NCBI RefSeq assembly: GCF_947631165.1
Contig: NZ_CANRKH010000025.1
Coordinates: 1-41,237, forward strand
Length of the DNA: 41,237 nucleotides
Reading direction: 5' to 3'
Source of the DNA: an uncultured Dysosmobacter sp.
Lineage (GTDB): Bacteria > Bacillota > Clostridia > Oscillospirales > Oscillospiraceae
Position numbers and translations under genes: made by a program. The notes under the pieces were generated by a model. That model ran no database searches. It had not been told where the DNA came from and worked only from the letters and a program-made list of their open reading frames with translations. How positions within the stretch are numbered: the stretch's first letter is position 1; every line of letters starts with the position of its first letter. Positions 1-8,368 of the stretch are shown here, piece after piece.

Positions 1-1800
1 CCTCTGCTGGAACTGTGTGATCCCCAGGCGGTCATCTGCCGGTTCCAGGAAGAAAAGGGCTTTACTGTCCGCTATCGCATCCTTCCGAACCACCGGAATC
101 AGGAGTTCTTTGAGATGCACTTTGTGGACGTAAGTGAGAGCGGGCAGGAGCACGCGATGGTTCTGGGCATCCGCTGCGTGGATGAAGCTGTCCACGAGGA
201 GCAGACACAGAAGCAGCTTCTGCAGGACGCTTTGGAGGCCGCCAACCGGGCCAGCGCTGCCAAGTCCGACTTTATGTCAAAAATGTCCCATGACATTCGC
301 ACCCCCATGAACGCCATCATCGGTATGACCGCCATTGCGGCCGCCCATGCCGAAAATCCTGACCGTGTGCGGGACGCCCTCAGCAAGATCTCCGCCTCCA
401 GCCGGCATCTGCTGGGCCTCATCAACGAAGTTCTGGATATGAGCAAGATCGAATCCGGCACCATCAGCCTGGCTGCGGAGGAATTCAGTCTGTCCGATCT
501 GCTTAACAGTATGCTCCTGATGATCCAGCCCCAGATTCAAGCCCACAAACACCGCCTCCAGGTCCACATTCAGGACATTCAGCATGAGAATGTGATCGGC
601 GACAGCCTGCGCATCCAACAGGTATTTCTGAACCTCGTGAGCAACGCAGTCAAATACACTCCCGATGGCGGCGAGATCAGCCTCACCGTACGGGAGCAGG
701 TGTTGCCCACAAGCTCCACGGGCTGCTATGAATTCATCGTCGAGGACAACGGCATTGGAATGTCTGAGGAGTATTTGACGCACATTTTTGAGCCGTTCAG
801 CCGGGCGGAGGATCTGCGTACCAGCAAGATACAGGGCACCGGTCTGGGTATGGCCATTGCCCAGAACATCGTACATATGATGAACGGTAACATAACCGTG
901 GAAAGTCAGCTGGGCAAGGGATCAAAATTCACCGTAACCATTTACCTGAGGTTCCAGGATGCGCAGGACATTGATACGTCAGAACTGGCGGACCTTTCGG
1001 TGCTGGTGGTAGACGACGATGACTGTGCCTGCCAATCCCTCTGCACCATGCTCGATGAGATCGGAATGCGCAGTGAAGGCTGCACCTCCGGTCAGGATGC
1101 CGTTTCAGCGGTCCAGCGCGCGCTGAATACGGCGCTCCCGTTCTACGCTGCCATTCTGGACTGGAAAATGCCCGGCATGGACGGTCTGGACACCGCCAGG
1201 GCTATTAAGCGTTTGGTCGGCGACACGCTTCCCATTATTATTCTCTCGGCCTATGATTGGTCCGATATTGAGCTGGAAGCACGAGCCGCCGGCGTAGATG
1301 CGTTCCTCAGCAAGCCTGTATTCAAATCCGGGCTGATCCGGACGTTTAAATCCCTGATGAACGCGGCACCGGAAGATCCCAATCAGGCCTCCCCGCTGGA
1401 ACCACTTTTGCAAAAAGACTTCTCCGGGCGCCGGGTCCTTCTGGTTGAGGACAATGACCTGAACCGGGAAATCGCGCGAGAGGTCTTGGAGATGGCTGGG
1501 CTTACCGTTGAGGAGGCTGAAAACGGTCAGATCGCCGTAGATCTGTTCTCAGCCTCCGAGGCCGGCTATTACAGCCTGATCCTGATGGACATTCAAATGC
1601 CCATCATGAATGGCTACGACGCTGCTGCGGCTATCCGTGCGCTGAAACGCCCGGATGCGCTGCGAGTCCCCATCCTTGCTATGACTGCCAATGCCTTTGT
1701 AGAGGACATTCAAGCCGCCAAGGCTGCCGGTATGAACGAGCATCTGGCCAAACCCATCAACTTTGAGGCGCTCGGCTCAGCTCTGAAAAAGTATCTGTAA
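1..1800 (+). CDS. Hybrid sensor histidine kinase with two receiver domains (5' truncated)
   Basis: The reading frame is open from the first base, so the start lies outside the window. The visible order is the end of a probable PAS-type sensor segment (to about codon 75), a HisKA dimerisation domain whose H-box His is near codon 97 (MSHDIRTPMNAII), a HATPase domain with N, G1 and G2 boxes (ENGIGM-like DNGIGM, GTGLGM), and two tandem receiver domains. The first receiver has the acidic DDDD patch and phospho-acceptor Asp in LDWKMPGMDG. The second has VEDN and LMDIQMPIMNG and ends with the conserved Lys in LAKPI. No Hpt domain follows, so phosphotransfer to a separate partner is likely. The input signal cannot be read because the N-terminus is missing. 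The family assignment is secure. Confidence 0.93.
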   Translation, partial: PLLELCDPQAVICRFQEEKGFTVRYRILPNHRNQEFFEMHFVDVSESGQEHAMVLGIRCVDEAVHEEQTQKQLLQDALEAANRASAAKSDFMSKMSHDIRTPMNAIIGMTAIAAAHAENPDRVRDALSKISASSRHLLGLINEVLDMSKIESGTISLAAEEFSLSDLLNSMLLMIQPQIQAHKHRLQVHIQDIQHENVIGDSLRIQQVFLNLVSNAVKYTPDGGEISLTVREQVLPTSSTGCYEFIVEDNGIGMSEEYLTHIFEPFSRAEDLRTSKIQGTGLGMAIAQNIVHMMNGNITVESQLGKGSKFTVTIYLRFQDAQDIDTSELADLSVLVVDDDDCACQSLCTMLDEIGMRSEGCTSGQDAVSAVQRALNTALPFYAAILDWKMPGMDGLDTARAIKRLVGDTLPIIILSAYDWSDIELEARAAGVDAFLSKPVFKSGLIRTFKSLMNAAPEDPNQASPLEPLLQKDFSGRRVLLVEDNDLNREIAREVLEMAGLTVEEAENGQIAVDLFSASEAGYYSLILMDIQMPIMNGYDAAAAIRALKRPDALRVPILAMTANAFVEDIQAAKAAGMNEHLAKPINFEALGSALKKYL

Positions 1801-1832
1801 AACACTTTGGGGCTGTCTCATACTGTTTTCTG

Positions 1833-2035
1833 ATCAAAAACTTTAAAAAGTTTTTGATTGCGGCGCATTGCGCCGCCGCGCCTACGCCGCGCAGGAAAAG
1901 TATGGACTTTCATCACAGGCGGCTTTGCCGGCGGGGCCGCTTATGCGGCCCCCAAAAAACAATTTCATTGTTTTATGGTATCAAAAGAGCAGCTGAAAAA
2001 ATGCAGCGGCCGGCACTTTCATAGTGCCGGCCGCT
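1833..2035. repeat. Chain of perfect hairpins
   Basis: At least four exact inverted repeats lie nearly end to end: 1833-1844 with 1847-1858 (12 bp, 2-nt loop), 1860-1866 with 1870-1876, 1933-1940 with 1945-1952 and 1956-1963 with 1967-1974. A fifth, 2005-2017 with 2023-2035 (13 bp, 5-nt loop), closes the run. The density is far above what a terminator needs. The block is inside the presumed IS remnant and may be a structured non-coding part of that element. Confidence 0.75.
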
Positions 2036-2061
2036 GGCGTATTATTTGTGTGTGAATAGAA

Positions 2062-2390
2062 ACAAAACGCAGGAAGGCCATACAGCAGGACTGGAAAGTA
2101 CCAAGTTTGGAGGGCGCGGCGCCGCCAGATCACAATACGATCGCAAGATTTCGGTCAATGCATCTTGCCATGTGTCAGGTCCGGATCCTGCAAGACGGAC
2201 CGAGACGCAACGTTTATGGGCGTGAAGGAAGATCCTATTTACTTACACAAAGGCTGACCTCAATTTCCGCAGGTTCCATCTTCGCGGGAAAATGAAGGTT
2301 GGCACAGAATGGATTCTGCTGGCTATGGCGTACAATGTTCTGCGTATGCACCACAAAGCCCAAAACGGGCGGGTGGGAAACACTATTTGA
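2062..2390 (+). pseudogene. IS1182-family transposase remnant
   Basis: Two reading-frame pieces match the family. The N-terminal piece (2062 to about 2180) contains PDHNTIARFRSMHL, the DUF772-like motif of IS1182/IS5-type transposases. The C-terminal piece (2241-2390) contains FRRFHLRGK, LLAMAYNV and AQNGR, typical of the end of these proteins, and stops with TGA at 2388-2390. The catalytic middle of several hundred residues is missing and the pieces are in different frames, so the gene is dead. There is no sign of expression or a start codon. The call relies on motif recognition only. Confidence 0.6.
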
Positions 2391-2794
2391 CGCAGTTTTA
2401 TGCCCTGGCCGTTATCATTTCGGTAGGCTACTGGGTCAATTTCCGTCGGGCCACCCATTTCTGTGTTTGGGCTGTCGGTATCCTGAAAGGGTTTTGGACG
2501 TTTCTTTCTTTGATAAGACGTACTTTTTTCATATAAAGCCAATGGACCTTTCTTTGTTTGTACCAGCGCAAAGTTTGAATCGGCCTCTCCCTGCCGCTTT
2601 GCCTATTCCCTGGAGTCTGACTCACTACCCGAAAAATTGGGGCGAAAACAGCGAGGCAAAGAGGGCTAAACGGAATATCATGCGGCGCAAACGCGGTGGG
2701 GAAAAGCTGGCAGACATAGATCCGTACCTTCATTTTTCACGAGCGGATGATCTGCGGAAAGCGGATCAAGCAGTGTTTCGCAAAAATGCGGCTT

Positions 2795-2824
2795 CAAAAT
2801 CATAACTATAGCATTATGATTTTG
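2795..2824. promoter_or_regulatory. Inverted repeat, candidate operator for panB
   Basis: CAAAATCATAA (2795-2805) and TTATGATTTTG (2814-2824) form an 11-bp inverted repeat with an 8-nt centre. It sits about 40-70 bp upstream of the best -10 element, where LysR-type activators usually bind. The half-site ATCATAA/TTATGAT recurs upstream of fhs. It could also fold as an RNA hairpin, but there is no transcription unit just upstream that needs a terminator here. Confidence 0.4.
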
Positions 2825-2839
2825 TACAGAAAACGTATT

Positions 2840-2868
2840 TTACTTCCTGCATGATTACATACTATAAT
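2840..2868 (+). promoter_or_regulatory. Probable panB promoter
   Basis: A perfect -10 TATAAT (2863-2868) is preceded after 17 bp by a poor -35 TTACTT (2840-2845). A strong -10 with a weak -35 suits an activator-dependent promoter, consistent with the inverted repeat just upstream. Confidence 0.5.
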
Positions 2869-3001
2869 GTAAAAGAAAACTCGAAAAAAGTTTTTTTGTG
2901 TGGAAATTATACAAATGGGTTATTTGGTCTAAGCCGTCAGGACCAAGTTACATAAAAGCTATGATATGAGTCGTTTTATTTAAGAATTTAGGAGGATCAT
3001 T

Positions 3002-3835
3002 ATGCCCAAGCAGAAAATGAAAATTCCAGATTTTAAGAAGTTTAAAGAAGAGGGAAAGAAGTATACATTTGTCACCGCTTATGATTACACGACTGCATCC
3101 ATCGTCAATGAGAGCGAGACCGAGATCATCCTGGTGGGCGACTCCGCGGCAATGGTCATGCTGGGCCGTGATTCTACGGTGGGAATGACAATGGACGAAA
3201 TGATCAATTTCACAAAGCCAGTCGTCAGAGGCGCGCCGGACACGATGGTCATCGGCGATATGCCCTTCGGTTCCTACAACGTCAGCGTAGAGCAGGCAAT
3301 CGCTAATACGAGCCGCATGCTGATGGAGACCGGCTGCGACTGCATCAAGATGGAAGGCGGCGCATCCCTGGCTCCCACGATCAAGAGAGTCGTTGAAGCG
3401 GGCGTGCCTGTGGTCGGACACATTGGCTTGACGCCGCAGACCGCAAGCTCCGTGGGCGGCTTCAAGGTCCAGGGCGGAACGCCTGAGGGCGCCAAGAAGC
3501 TGATCGAGGACGCAAAGGCGCTGGAAGCCGCCGGCGTGGTGGCGATCGTGATCGAGTGTGTTCCCAGCGTTGTGGCAAAGGCGGTCACGGAGGCGGTATC
3601 CGTTCCCGTTCTGGGTATTGGCGCCGGTCCGTATGTGGATTGCCAGGTTTTGGTGACCCAGGATTTGCTGGGAATGTACAGCGGCTTCAAGCCGAAGTTT
3701 GTGAAGCATTTTGCCGAGATCCGTCAGGCAATGGTCGGCGGTCTGAATCTCTTCCATGAAGAAACGCTGAGCGGCGCTTTCCCGGGTCCCGAAAACAGCT
3801 TTAATAAAGCGGTCGAGATCCCCAAGCTGTATTGA
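3002..3835 (+). CDS. panB: 3-methyl-2-oxobutanoate hydroxymethyltransferase (ketopantoate hydroxymethyltransferase)
   Basis: PanB transfers a hydroxymethyl group from 5,10-methylene-THF to 2-oxoisovalerate to make ketopantoate; the reaction is reversible. The 277-residue length is normal. Metal ligands and catalytic acids are all visible: Asp47 in VGDS, Asp86 in GDMPFGSY, Glu118 in KMEGG and Glu185 in ECVP, plus GHIGLTPQ and GIGAG. The start has an AGGAGG site 7 nt upstream. What is odd is the setting: no panC, panD or panE nearby. Instead a TRAP transporter, a LysR regulator and one-carbon folate genes follow. Hence it may serve a catabolic or salvage role rather than routine pantothenate synthesis. 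Family assignment is secure; the direction of use in the cell is inference. Confidence 0.93.
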   Translation: MPKQKMKIPDFKKFKEEGKKYTFVTAYDYTTASIVNESETEIILVGDSAAMVMLGRDSTVGMTMDEMINFTKPVVRGAPDTMVIGDMPFGSYNVSVEQAIANTSRMLMETGCDCIKMEGGASLAPTIKRVVEAGVPVVGHIGLTPQTASSVGGFKVQGGTPEGAKKLIEDAKALEAAGVVAIVIECVPSVVAKAVTEAVSVPVLGIGAGPYVDCQVLVTQDLLGMYSGFKPKFVKHFAEIRQAMVGGLNLFHEETLSGAFPGPENSFNKAVEIPKLY

Positions 3836-3957
3836 ACTCCAAAAGTGTTTTCAGAGGCAAATGGGCCTATGAAAACCACAATAGCTCCTGAAGCCGTTTC
3901 GTGTGCTGCGGCAGCGTTCGTTGGAGCGTAAAATTTTGAAACTGGAGGAATGCTCAT

Positions 3958-5232
3958 ATGGGTGTTGCAGTTTTGTTCGCATCCTTTTTCCTGTTTATAC
4001 TGATTGGGCTTCCGATCGCATTGGCTCTGGGTGGATCCGCATTGCTGTATATCGCGTTTTTTGCCAATGTCTCCCCCATCATCGTCACACAGCAGATCCT
4101 AGCAAGTGTAAACACGTATACATTGTTGGCGGTCCCGTTTTTCATCATGGCCGGCGCTCTGATGGAGACCGGCGGCATTTCCAAGCGGATCGTCTCGTTC
4201 TGCCAAGCGCTTGTTGGACATTTTACCGGAGGCCTGGCGCTGGTCGTTGTTTTGGCGAGCGTTTTCTTTGCCGCAATGACCGGCTCCGGCGTCGCGGCCT
4301 GCGCGGCTGTCGGCGGCATCATGATCCCGATGATGGTCGAGAATGGCTACGACAGTGATTTTGCCTGTGCGCTGCAGGCGACGTCCGGCATTTTTGGTCC
4401 GCTGATCCCGCCCAGCATCGTTATGGTGCTGTACGCGGTCTATGCCAATCAGTCTGTCAGTACGATGCTGATGGCCGGCGTCGGCCCTGGCATATTGCAG
4501 GCCGGCATGGTGTGCATCCTGGCGATCGTTATCTGCCACCGCCGGGGCTACAAGGGCGTTGGTAAATTCTCGTTCAAAAATGTCTGCAGGGCGTTTTGTG
4601 ATTCTTTCTGGGCTTTGCTGGCGCCGGTCATCATTCTGGGCGGGATCTATTCCGGCATCTGCACCGCGACTGAGGCGTCCGGCGTGGCGTGCTTCTACTC
4701 CATTATCGTGGGCCTGTTCATTTACAGAGAAATGAATTTCCGCCAGTTGATGTCCTGCCTGGGCAAGGCGATGAAGAGCACCGGCAACATCATGCTGATC
4801 GTCGGCGCGTCCGGCGCGTTTTCATGGGTCCTGACCCGTGAGCGTATCGCCTCTAAGGCGGCGGCCGCTCTGCTGTCCATCACAGACAGCAAGGTGCTGT
4901 TCCTGGTCTGCGCGATGGTGATCCTTCTGATCCTGGGCTGCTTCATCGACTCCGTTCCCATCACTACCATCATGACGCCGATCTTGGCTCCCATGGCGAT
5001 GCAGTATGGCATTTCCCTGGTCCATCTGGGCGGATTGATGGTCAGCGGGACCTGCATCGGCCTGATCACGCCGCCCATGGGGCTCAATCTGTTTATGGGC
5101 GCGCAGGTCGGCAACCGACCCATCCACAAGGTGATTGCCGCGGTCAAGCCGTTTATCATTGTAACGCTGATCGGCTTTATCCTTGTCGCGTTCATTCCCG
5201 GCATTACGACGTTCCTGCCCAGCTTGCTCTGA
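3958..5232 (+). CDS. dctM: TRAP transporter large permease, DctM type
   Basis: This is the large membrane subunit of a tripartite ATP-independent periplasmic transporter, a sodium- or proton-driven importer usually taking up organic acids. At 424 residues it has the usual length and about a dozen hydrophobic segments. Family features include the N-terminal LIGLPIALALG segment, the GSGVAACAAVGGIMIPMM stretch, FGPLIPPSIVMVLYA and the C-terminal GLITPPMGLNLF motif. A GGAGG site precedes the ATG. It follows panB after a 122-bp gap that contains only a weak inverted repeat (GTTTTCA near 3850, TGAAAAC near 3873). The gene order dctM-dctP-dctQ is unusual; P-Q-M is more common. Subunit identity is certain; the substrate is unknown, with a carboxylate such as a 2-oxo acid inferred from panB. 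Confidence 0.93.
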   Translation: MGVAVLFASFFLFILIGLPIALALGGSALLYIAFFANVSPIIVTQQILASVNTYTLLAVPFFIMAGALMETGGISKRIVSFCQALVGHFTGGLALVVVLASVFFAAMTGSGVAACAAVGGIMIPMMVENGYDSDFACALQATSGIFGPLIPPSIVMVLYAVYANQSVSTMLMAGVGPGILQAGMVCILAIVICHRRGYKGVGKFSFKNVCRAFCDSFWALLAPVIILGGIYSGICTATEASGVACFYSIIVGLFIYREMNFRQLMSCLGKAMKSTGNIMLIVGASGAFSWVLTRERIASKAAAALLSITDSKVLFLVCAMVILLILGCFIDSVPITTIMTPILAPMAMQYGISLVHLGGLMVSGTCIGLITPPMGLNLFMGAQVGNRPIHKVIAAVKPFIIVTLIGFILVAFIPGITTFLPSLL

Positions 5233-5282
5233 CAGGTCGTATATATCAAAAACAATCAACAGTGGAAAATTGGAGGTAAGTT

Positions 5283-6344
5283 ATGAAAAAGTTTCTCGCT
5301 ATGATCCTCGCGATCGCAATGACACTGTCCCTGGCCGCGTGCGGCGGAAAAACTACTGAGAAGACGGAAGATCCCAAGACCGATACCGAGACCAAGGAAC
5401 CCGCCCAGACCGGCGACGAACCGGTGGAGCTGACCGCCATCGTGGCCGGCCTGACCGAGGACAGCCCCAGCGGCGTGGCTCTGAAGAAGTTCGCGGAGCT
5501 GTGCAATACGTATTCTGATGGTTCTGTTACGATCGACTGCTTCTTCAACACGGAGCTGGGCAATGTCTCCGCGTGCGTTGAGAGCACCGCGCAGGGCACC
5601 ATCGATATCGTCTCTACCGGTACTTCTTATTTTGCCGGTTATGTTCCTGCCATTCAGGTCTTTGAGCTGCCCTATGTGTTCGGTTCCTATGATGAGGCGC
5701 ACCAGACTCTGGACGGCGAGGCCGGCAAGGAGATCGCTGATCTGTTTGACTCCACGGATCTGAAGATGCTGTGCTACTGGGAGAGCGGTATGCGCCATGT
5801 GACCAACAGCCGCAATCCGATCATCACACCCGACGACATGAAGGGCCTGAAGATCCGCACCGTTGTTTCTGAGACGCAGCAGGCCACTTGGGAAGCCTTC
5901 GGCGCCATCCCCATGGCTCTGGATATGGGCGAGGTATTCACCGCTCTGCAGAACCACACAGTCGACGCGCAGGAGAACACCCTGTCCTCCATCACCTCCT
6001 ACAAGATGCAGGAAGTGCAGAAGTACCTGTCTATGACTTATCATGCCTATACCCCCATGCCCTTCTTCATCAACCGAGCAAAGTGGGATTCTCTGAGCGA
6101 GAACCAGCAGGCCGCGATCCAGAAGGCTTCTGAGGAGGCCCGTGATTACGCACGTGAGCTGAACGCCGCCGGTGAGGAGGAATGCCTGCAGACCCTGCGG
6201 GATGCTGGCGTGGAGATCGAGGAAAATCCCGATACGGCCGCCTTCGCCGCCCTCTGCGATCCTGTCTATCAGATCTTTAACAAGGCCATGGGCAGCGATG
6301 AGTATCTGACGATGGTCCAGGAGTTCGTTGCTTCCCTGCGTTAA
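5283..6344 (+). CDS. dctP: TRAP transporter solute-binding protein, DctP type (lipoprotein)
   Basis: This extracellular binding protein captures the substrate for the TRAP permease. Its N-terminus is a lipoprotein signal peptide with a lipobox (LSLAAC, Cys near residue 20), followed by an acidic Thr/Lys-rich linker, so the mature protein is anchored to the outer membrane face as expected in a Gram-positive cell. The DctP fold is recognised by NSRNPIITPDDMKGLKIR, which carries the Arg that normally salt-bridges the substrate carboxylate, and by the TALQNHTVDAQENT region. A GGAGG site lies just upstream, and only 50 bp separate it from dctM. The carboxylate-binding Arg supports an organic acid ligand, but the exact ligand cannot be read from sequence. 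Confidence 0.93.
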   Translation: MKKFLAMILAIAMTLSLAACGGKTTEKTEDPKTDTETKEPAQTGDEPVELTAIVAGLTEDSPSGVALKKFAELCNTYSDGSVTIDCFFNTELGNVSACVESTAQGTIDIVSTGTSYFAGYVPAIQVFELPYVFGSYDEAHQTLDGEAGKEIADLFDSTDLKMLCYWESGMRHVTNSRNPIITPDDMKGLKIRTVVSETQQATWEAFGAIPMALDMGEVFTALQNHTVDAQENTLSSITSYKMQEVQKYLSMTYHAYTPMPFFINRAKWDSLSENQQAAIQKASEEARDYARELNAAGEEECLQTLRDAGVEIEENPDTAAFAALCDPVYQIFNKAMGSDEYLTMVQEFVASLR

Positions 6345-6374
6345 AAGCAAATTTTTGAGAGAGGAATGTTACAC

Positions 6375-6857
6375 GTGAAAAACGTCCTCAAAAAGTTAGA
6401 TGTTTTTGCTGAACAAGCTTTGGGAGTGATCGGCCTGGTGGGCATCCTGGTCATTACCGCCAACGCGTTCTGCCGGTTTGTGCTGAAGGTTCCCATGTCC
6501 TGGTCTGACGAGCTGCTCCGCACGATCATGATCTATGGCTATTTCATTGGAGCGGCGCTGATGTTCTGCCACGGCGATTGCATGCGCCTGGAGATCGTTG
6601 ATAACGCGCTGAAAAACCATAAGACCGCCCATCGGATATTGAATATCGTCCTGGCAGTGGTGAATGCCGCGTTCTTTGGATTGATGGGCTACTATGTGTT
6701 CCAGATGGTCGTTCAGTATATTGCGGATGGAACAACGCAGTCCACAAGTTCGACCCCGGCGTGGATCCTGCCCTTCGGATGCGCGCTCGGCATGCTCATT
6801 ATTGCCGTGGCGGCAGTTGTGAACTTCATAAAAGAAGTTTCCCCGAGAAAAGATTGA
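6375..6857 (+). CDS. dctQ: TRAP transporter small permease, DctQ type
   Basis: This 160-residue protein has four hydrophobic segments and the DctQ-type W-SDE-L motif (MSWSDELLRTIMIYGYFIGAA). It pairs with the DctM subunit. The ATG at 6366 overlaps the SD sequence GAGAGGA (6359-6365) itself, so the GTG at 6375, 9 nt after that site, is the more plausible start. It lies 30 bp after dctP and completes the three-part transporter. A 15-bp inverted repeat follows the stop, so the panB-dctMPQ transcript probably ends or is attenuated there. Confidence 0.9.
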   Translation: MKNVLKKLDVFAEQALGVIGLVGILVITANAFCRFVLKVPMSWSDELLRTIMIYGYFIGAALMFCHGDCMRLEIVDNALKNHKTAHRILNIVLAVVNAAFFGLMGYYVFQMVVQYIADGTTQSTSSTPAWILPFGCALGMLIIAVAAVVNFIKEVSPRKD

Positions 6858-6884
6858 AATTGATCGCAAATAGATGATGCATGC

Positions 6885-6927
6885 ATAATCACGTTGCCCG
6901 GATGGCTTGTTTGGGCAACGTGATTAT
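6885..6927 (+). terminator. Stem-loop after dctQ
   Basis: A perfect 15-bp stem (6885-6899 with 6913-6927) with a 13-nt loop follows dctQ by 28 bp. The downstream run is T-rich but interrupted (ATTGCACGTTTT), so it may be a leaky terminator or an RNA-stabilising hairpin rather than a full stop before the LysR gene. Confidence 0.6.
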
Positions 6928-7136
6928 TGCACGTTTTCAAACTTTATTGGTGGCAGCGTATTTAAGAGTTGTATTACGCTGAATTTTCTGATACGCTGTT
7001 AAAAAAGTAAATAAGAGAGGGTCCCGAGGAAGCATAAATATGGCGTGAAAGATGTCCTTTTTCAGGCGCCTTTTCAGAGGCGTCCTCAGCCTGCTGCTTG
7101 AAGCGGGAATGTTTTGAATGAAGGGGATGGATGCAT

Positions 7137-8075
7137 ATGATGGCGGATAGAAAAGCTTATTTTATTACGATAGCTGAGACCAGGAACATTACAGTGGCAG
7201 CCCAGCTGCTGCGGGTGTCACAGCCATCATTGTCCCAGTATATCAATCGTCTTGAGAAAAAATTCGGCGTGAAATTGCTGGAGCGCAATTATACGCCGCT
7301 GCGCTTGACGAAGGCAGGGGAAATTTACCTGGAATATGTCAAAGAGAGCGTCGATGTGGAAAACCGGTTTGAAGCGCGGCTGGAGGAGTATAAGCTGCAG
7401 CAGAATCAGGCCCTGTCCGTCGGCATTCCGACGCAGCTCACGCCGATGATCTTTGGAAAGCTTGTCCAGAACTTTGCTTACAACCATCCGGATGTTAAGA
7501 TCATCATCAAGGAGGGAACCTCCCTGTCTGTTCTGGAACTGCTGGCCATGGGCGAAGTGGACATCGCGTTTTTCCACACGATGGACCGGCATGATCCGCG
7601 CTTTAATCGCTATATCTTGCAGAAGGAAACACTGTCTCTCGCGTGTAATCGCGACAGCGTATTAGCACACGGCAGGACAGGGACCGCGGAGTTTCCTCTT
7701 GTGCTGAGGGGAACAGATCTGCTTCAAATCGAAAAGATGCGTTTCCTGACGCTGTCCAAAAACTATTATCTATATCATGTTATGGCTGATTATCTGCAAG
7801 GCAACGGGATATCGCCCAAGAAGATCATAGAGATCCCGAATTCCAACGCGATCGTCAGTTACCTGTTGTCCCCCAAAAGCGACGGAGTCTCGATGCTCGC
7901 GCAATTCATGACAGAGGACCTGACGAAGTTGGACGAGCTTACATTTTTCAATATAGACGGCGACAGCCCGGCCTGGTATTTGACGATGAACTGCATGAAT
8001 GACACCCCGCTGACGAAGATCGGGAGACAGTTTTGGACAGAGATCCAGGAAAAAGCTAAGACTGTCGTGCTGTGA
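7137..8075 (+). CDS. LysR-family transcriptional regulator
   Basis: An N-terminal winged helix-turn-helix (VAAQLLRVSQPSLSQYINRLEKK is its core, about residues 15-40) is followed by a LysR substrate-binding domain to residue 312. The length of about 312 residues is typical. The SD AAGGGG (7121-7126) fits the ATG at 7137 best; 7131 and 7140 are in-frame alternatives. It sits between the TRAP genes and fhs on the same strand, so it is well placed to control both in response to the imported compound or a product of it. LysR regulators usually bind inverted AT-rich repeats near -65, and candidate sites exist upstream of panB and fhs. The inducer is unknown. Confidence 0.88.
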   Translation: MMADRKAYFITIAETRNITVAAQLLRVSQPSLSQYINRLEKKFGVKLLERNYTPLRLTKAGEIYLEYVKESVDVENRFEARLEEYKLQQNQALSVGIPTQLTPMIFGKLVQNFAYNHPDVKIIIKEGTSLSVLELLAMGEVDIAFFHTMDRHDPRFNRYILQKETLSLACNRDSVLAHGRTGTAEFPLVLRGTDLLQIEKMRFLTLSKNYYLYHVMADYLQGNGISPKKIIEIPNSNAIVSYLLSPKSDGVSMLAQFMTEDLTKLDELTFFNIDGDSPAWYLTMNCMNDTPLTKIGRQFWTEIQEKAKTVVL

Positions 8076-8127
8076 GTGATCCCGGCATTGGCTGGAGACA
8101 GCCATACGATATGAGTACTGCTCTTTC

Positions 8128-8168
8128 AGCGGTCATTCCGGAACGAAGCTTTGGAATGGCCGCTTTTT
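8128..8168 (+). terminator. Intrinsic terminator after the LysR gene
   Basis: A 12-bp stem (8128-8139 with 8153-8164, one G-T pair) with a 13-nt loop is followed directly by TTTTT. It separates the regulator from the fhs operon. Confidence 0.85.
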
Positions 8169-8208
8169 GATGCCGCGGCAGCGTTTGCTCGGGAATACAA
8201 AAGGGCCG

Positions 8209-8318
8209 ATCATAACTTGAAAGTTATAATTTGCCAGGAAAGAAATATTTCACAAAAGATGTTTTCTGCATTATGATAAATTTATCAGATCCGGTAAAGA
8301 ATGACGGCCTTTATCAGA
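8209..8318. promoter_or_regulatory. Clustered palindromes and direct repeats upstream of fhs
   Basis: This stretch holds ATAACTT-GA-AAGTTAT (8212-8227), the perfect palindrome TGATAAATTTATCA (8274-8287) and a direct repeat TTTATCAGA (8281-8289, 8310-8318). The half-sites ATCATAA (8209-8215) and TTATGAT (8271-8277), 62 bp apart, match those in front of panB. A -10-like TATAAT lies at 8225-8230 without a recognisable -35. I read this as a regulator-controlled promoter region; the protein binding there is not known. Confidence 0.4.
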
Positions 8319-8368
8319 AACCTGAGACTTGATCCTTGACAGTTTTCAATCAAAGGAGTGAAATACAT

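Larger units (their letters stand above)
1809..2390 (+). mobile_element. Decayed IS1182-like insertion sequence
   Basis: The left edge GGGGCTGTCTCA (1809-1820) resembles terminal repeats of IS1182-family elements. Two separated blocks inside read as parts of an IS1182-type transposase (about 2062-2180 and 2241-2390). No matching right terminal repeat was recognised before panB, so the right boundary is unknown and may have been lost. Family assignment comes from recalled protein motifs, not a search. Confidence 0.55.

Noticed and set aside
2005..2035. 13-bp hairpin taken as a terminator of the sensor kinase gene
   Set aside because: It is 200 bp beyond the stop, has no T run after the stem and belongs to a chain of similar hairpins.
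2299..2805. Open frame of 168 residues (and the overlapping 75-residue frame) between the sensor kinase and panB
   Set aside because: It overlaps the transposase remnant in another frame, has no good SD site and its composition is not protein-like.
5256..6350. Long minus-strand frame of 364 residues opposite dctP
   Set aside because: Its His/Gln/Arg-rich translation is the usual antisense shadow of a GC-rich gene. dctP on the plus strand has a clear family match and signal peptide.
8169..8368. A second THF riboswitch upstream of fhs
   Set aside because: I looked for the conserved GAGTAG, GTCAAGTG and GGATGGGATGT segments and found none. The region has palindromic DNA sites instead.
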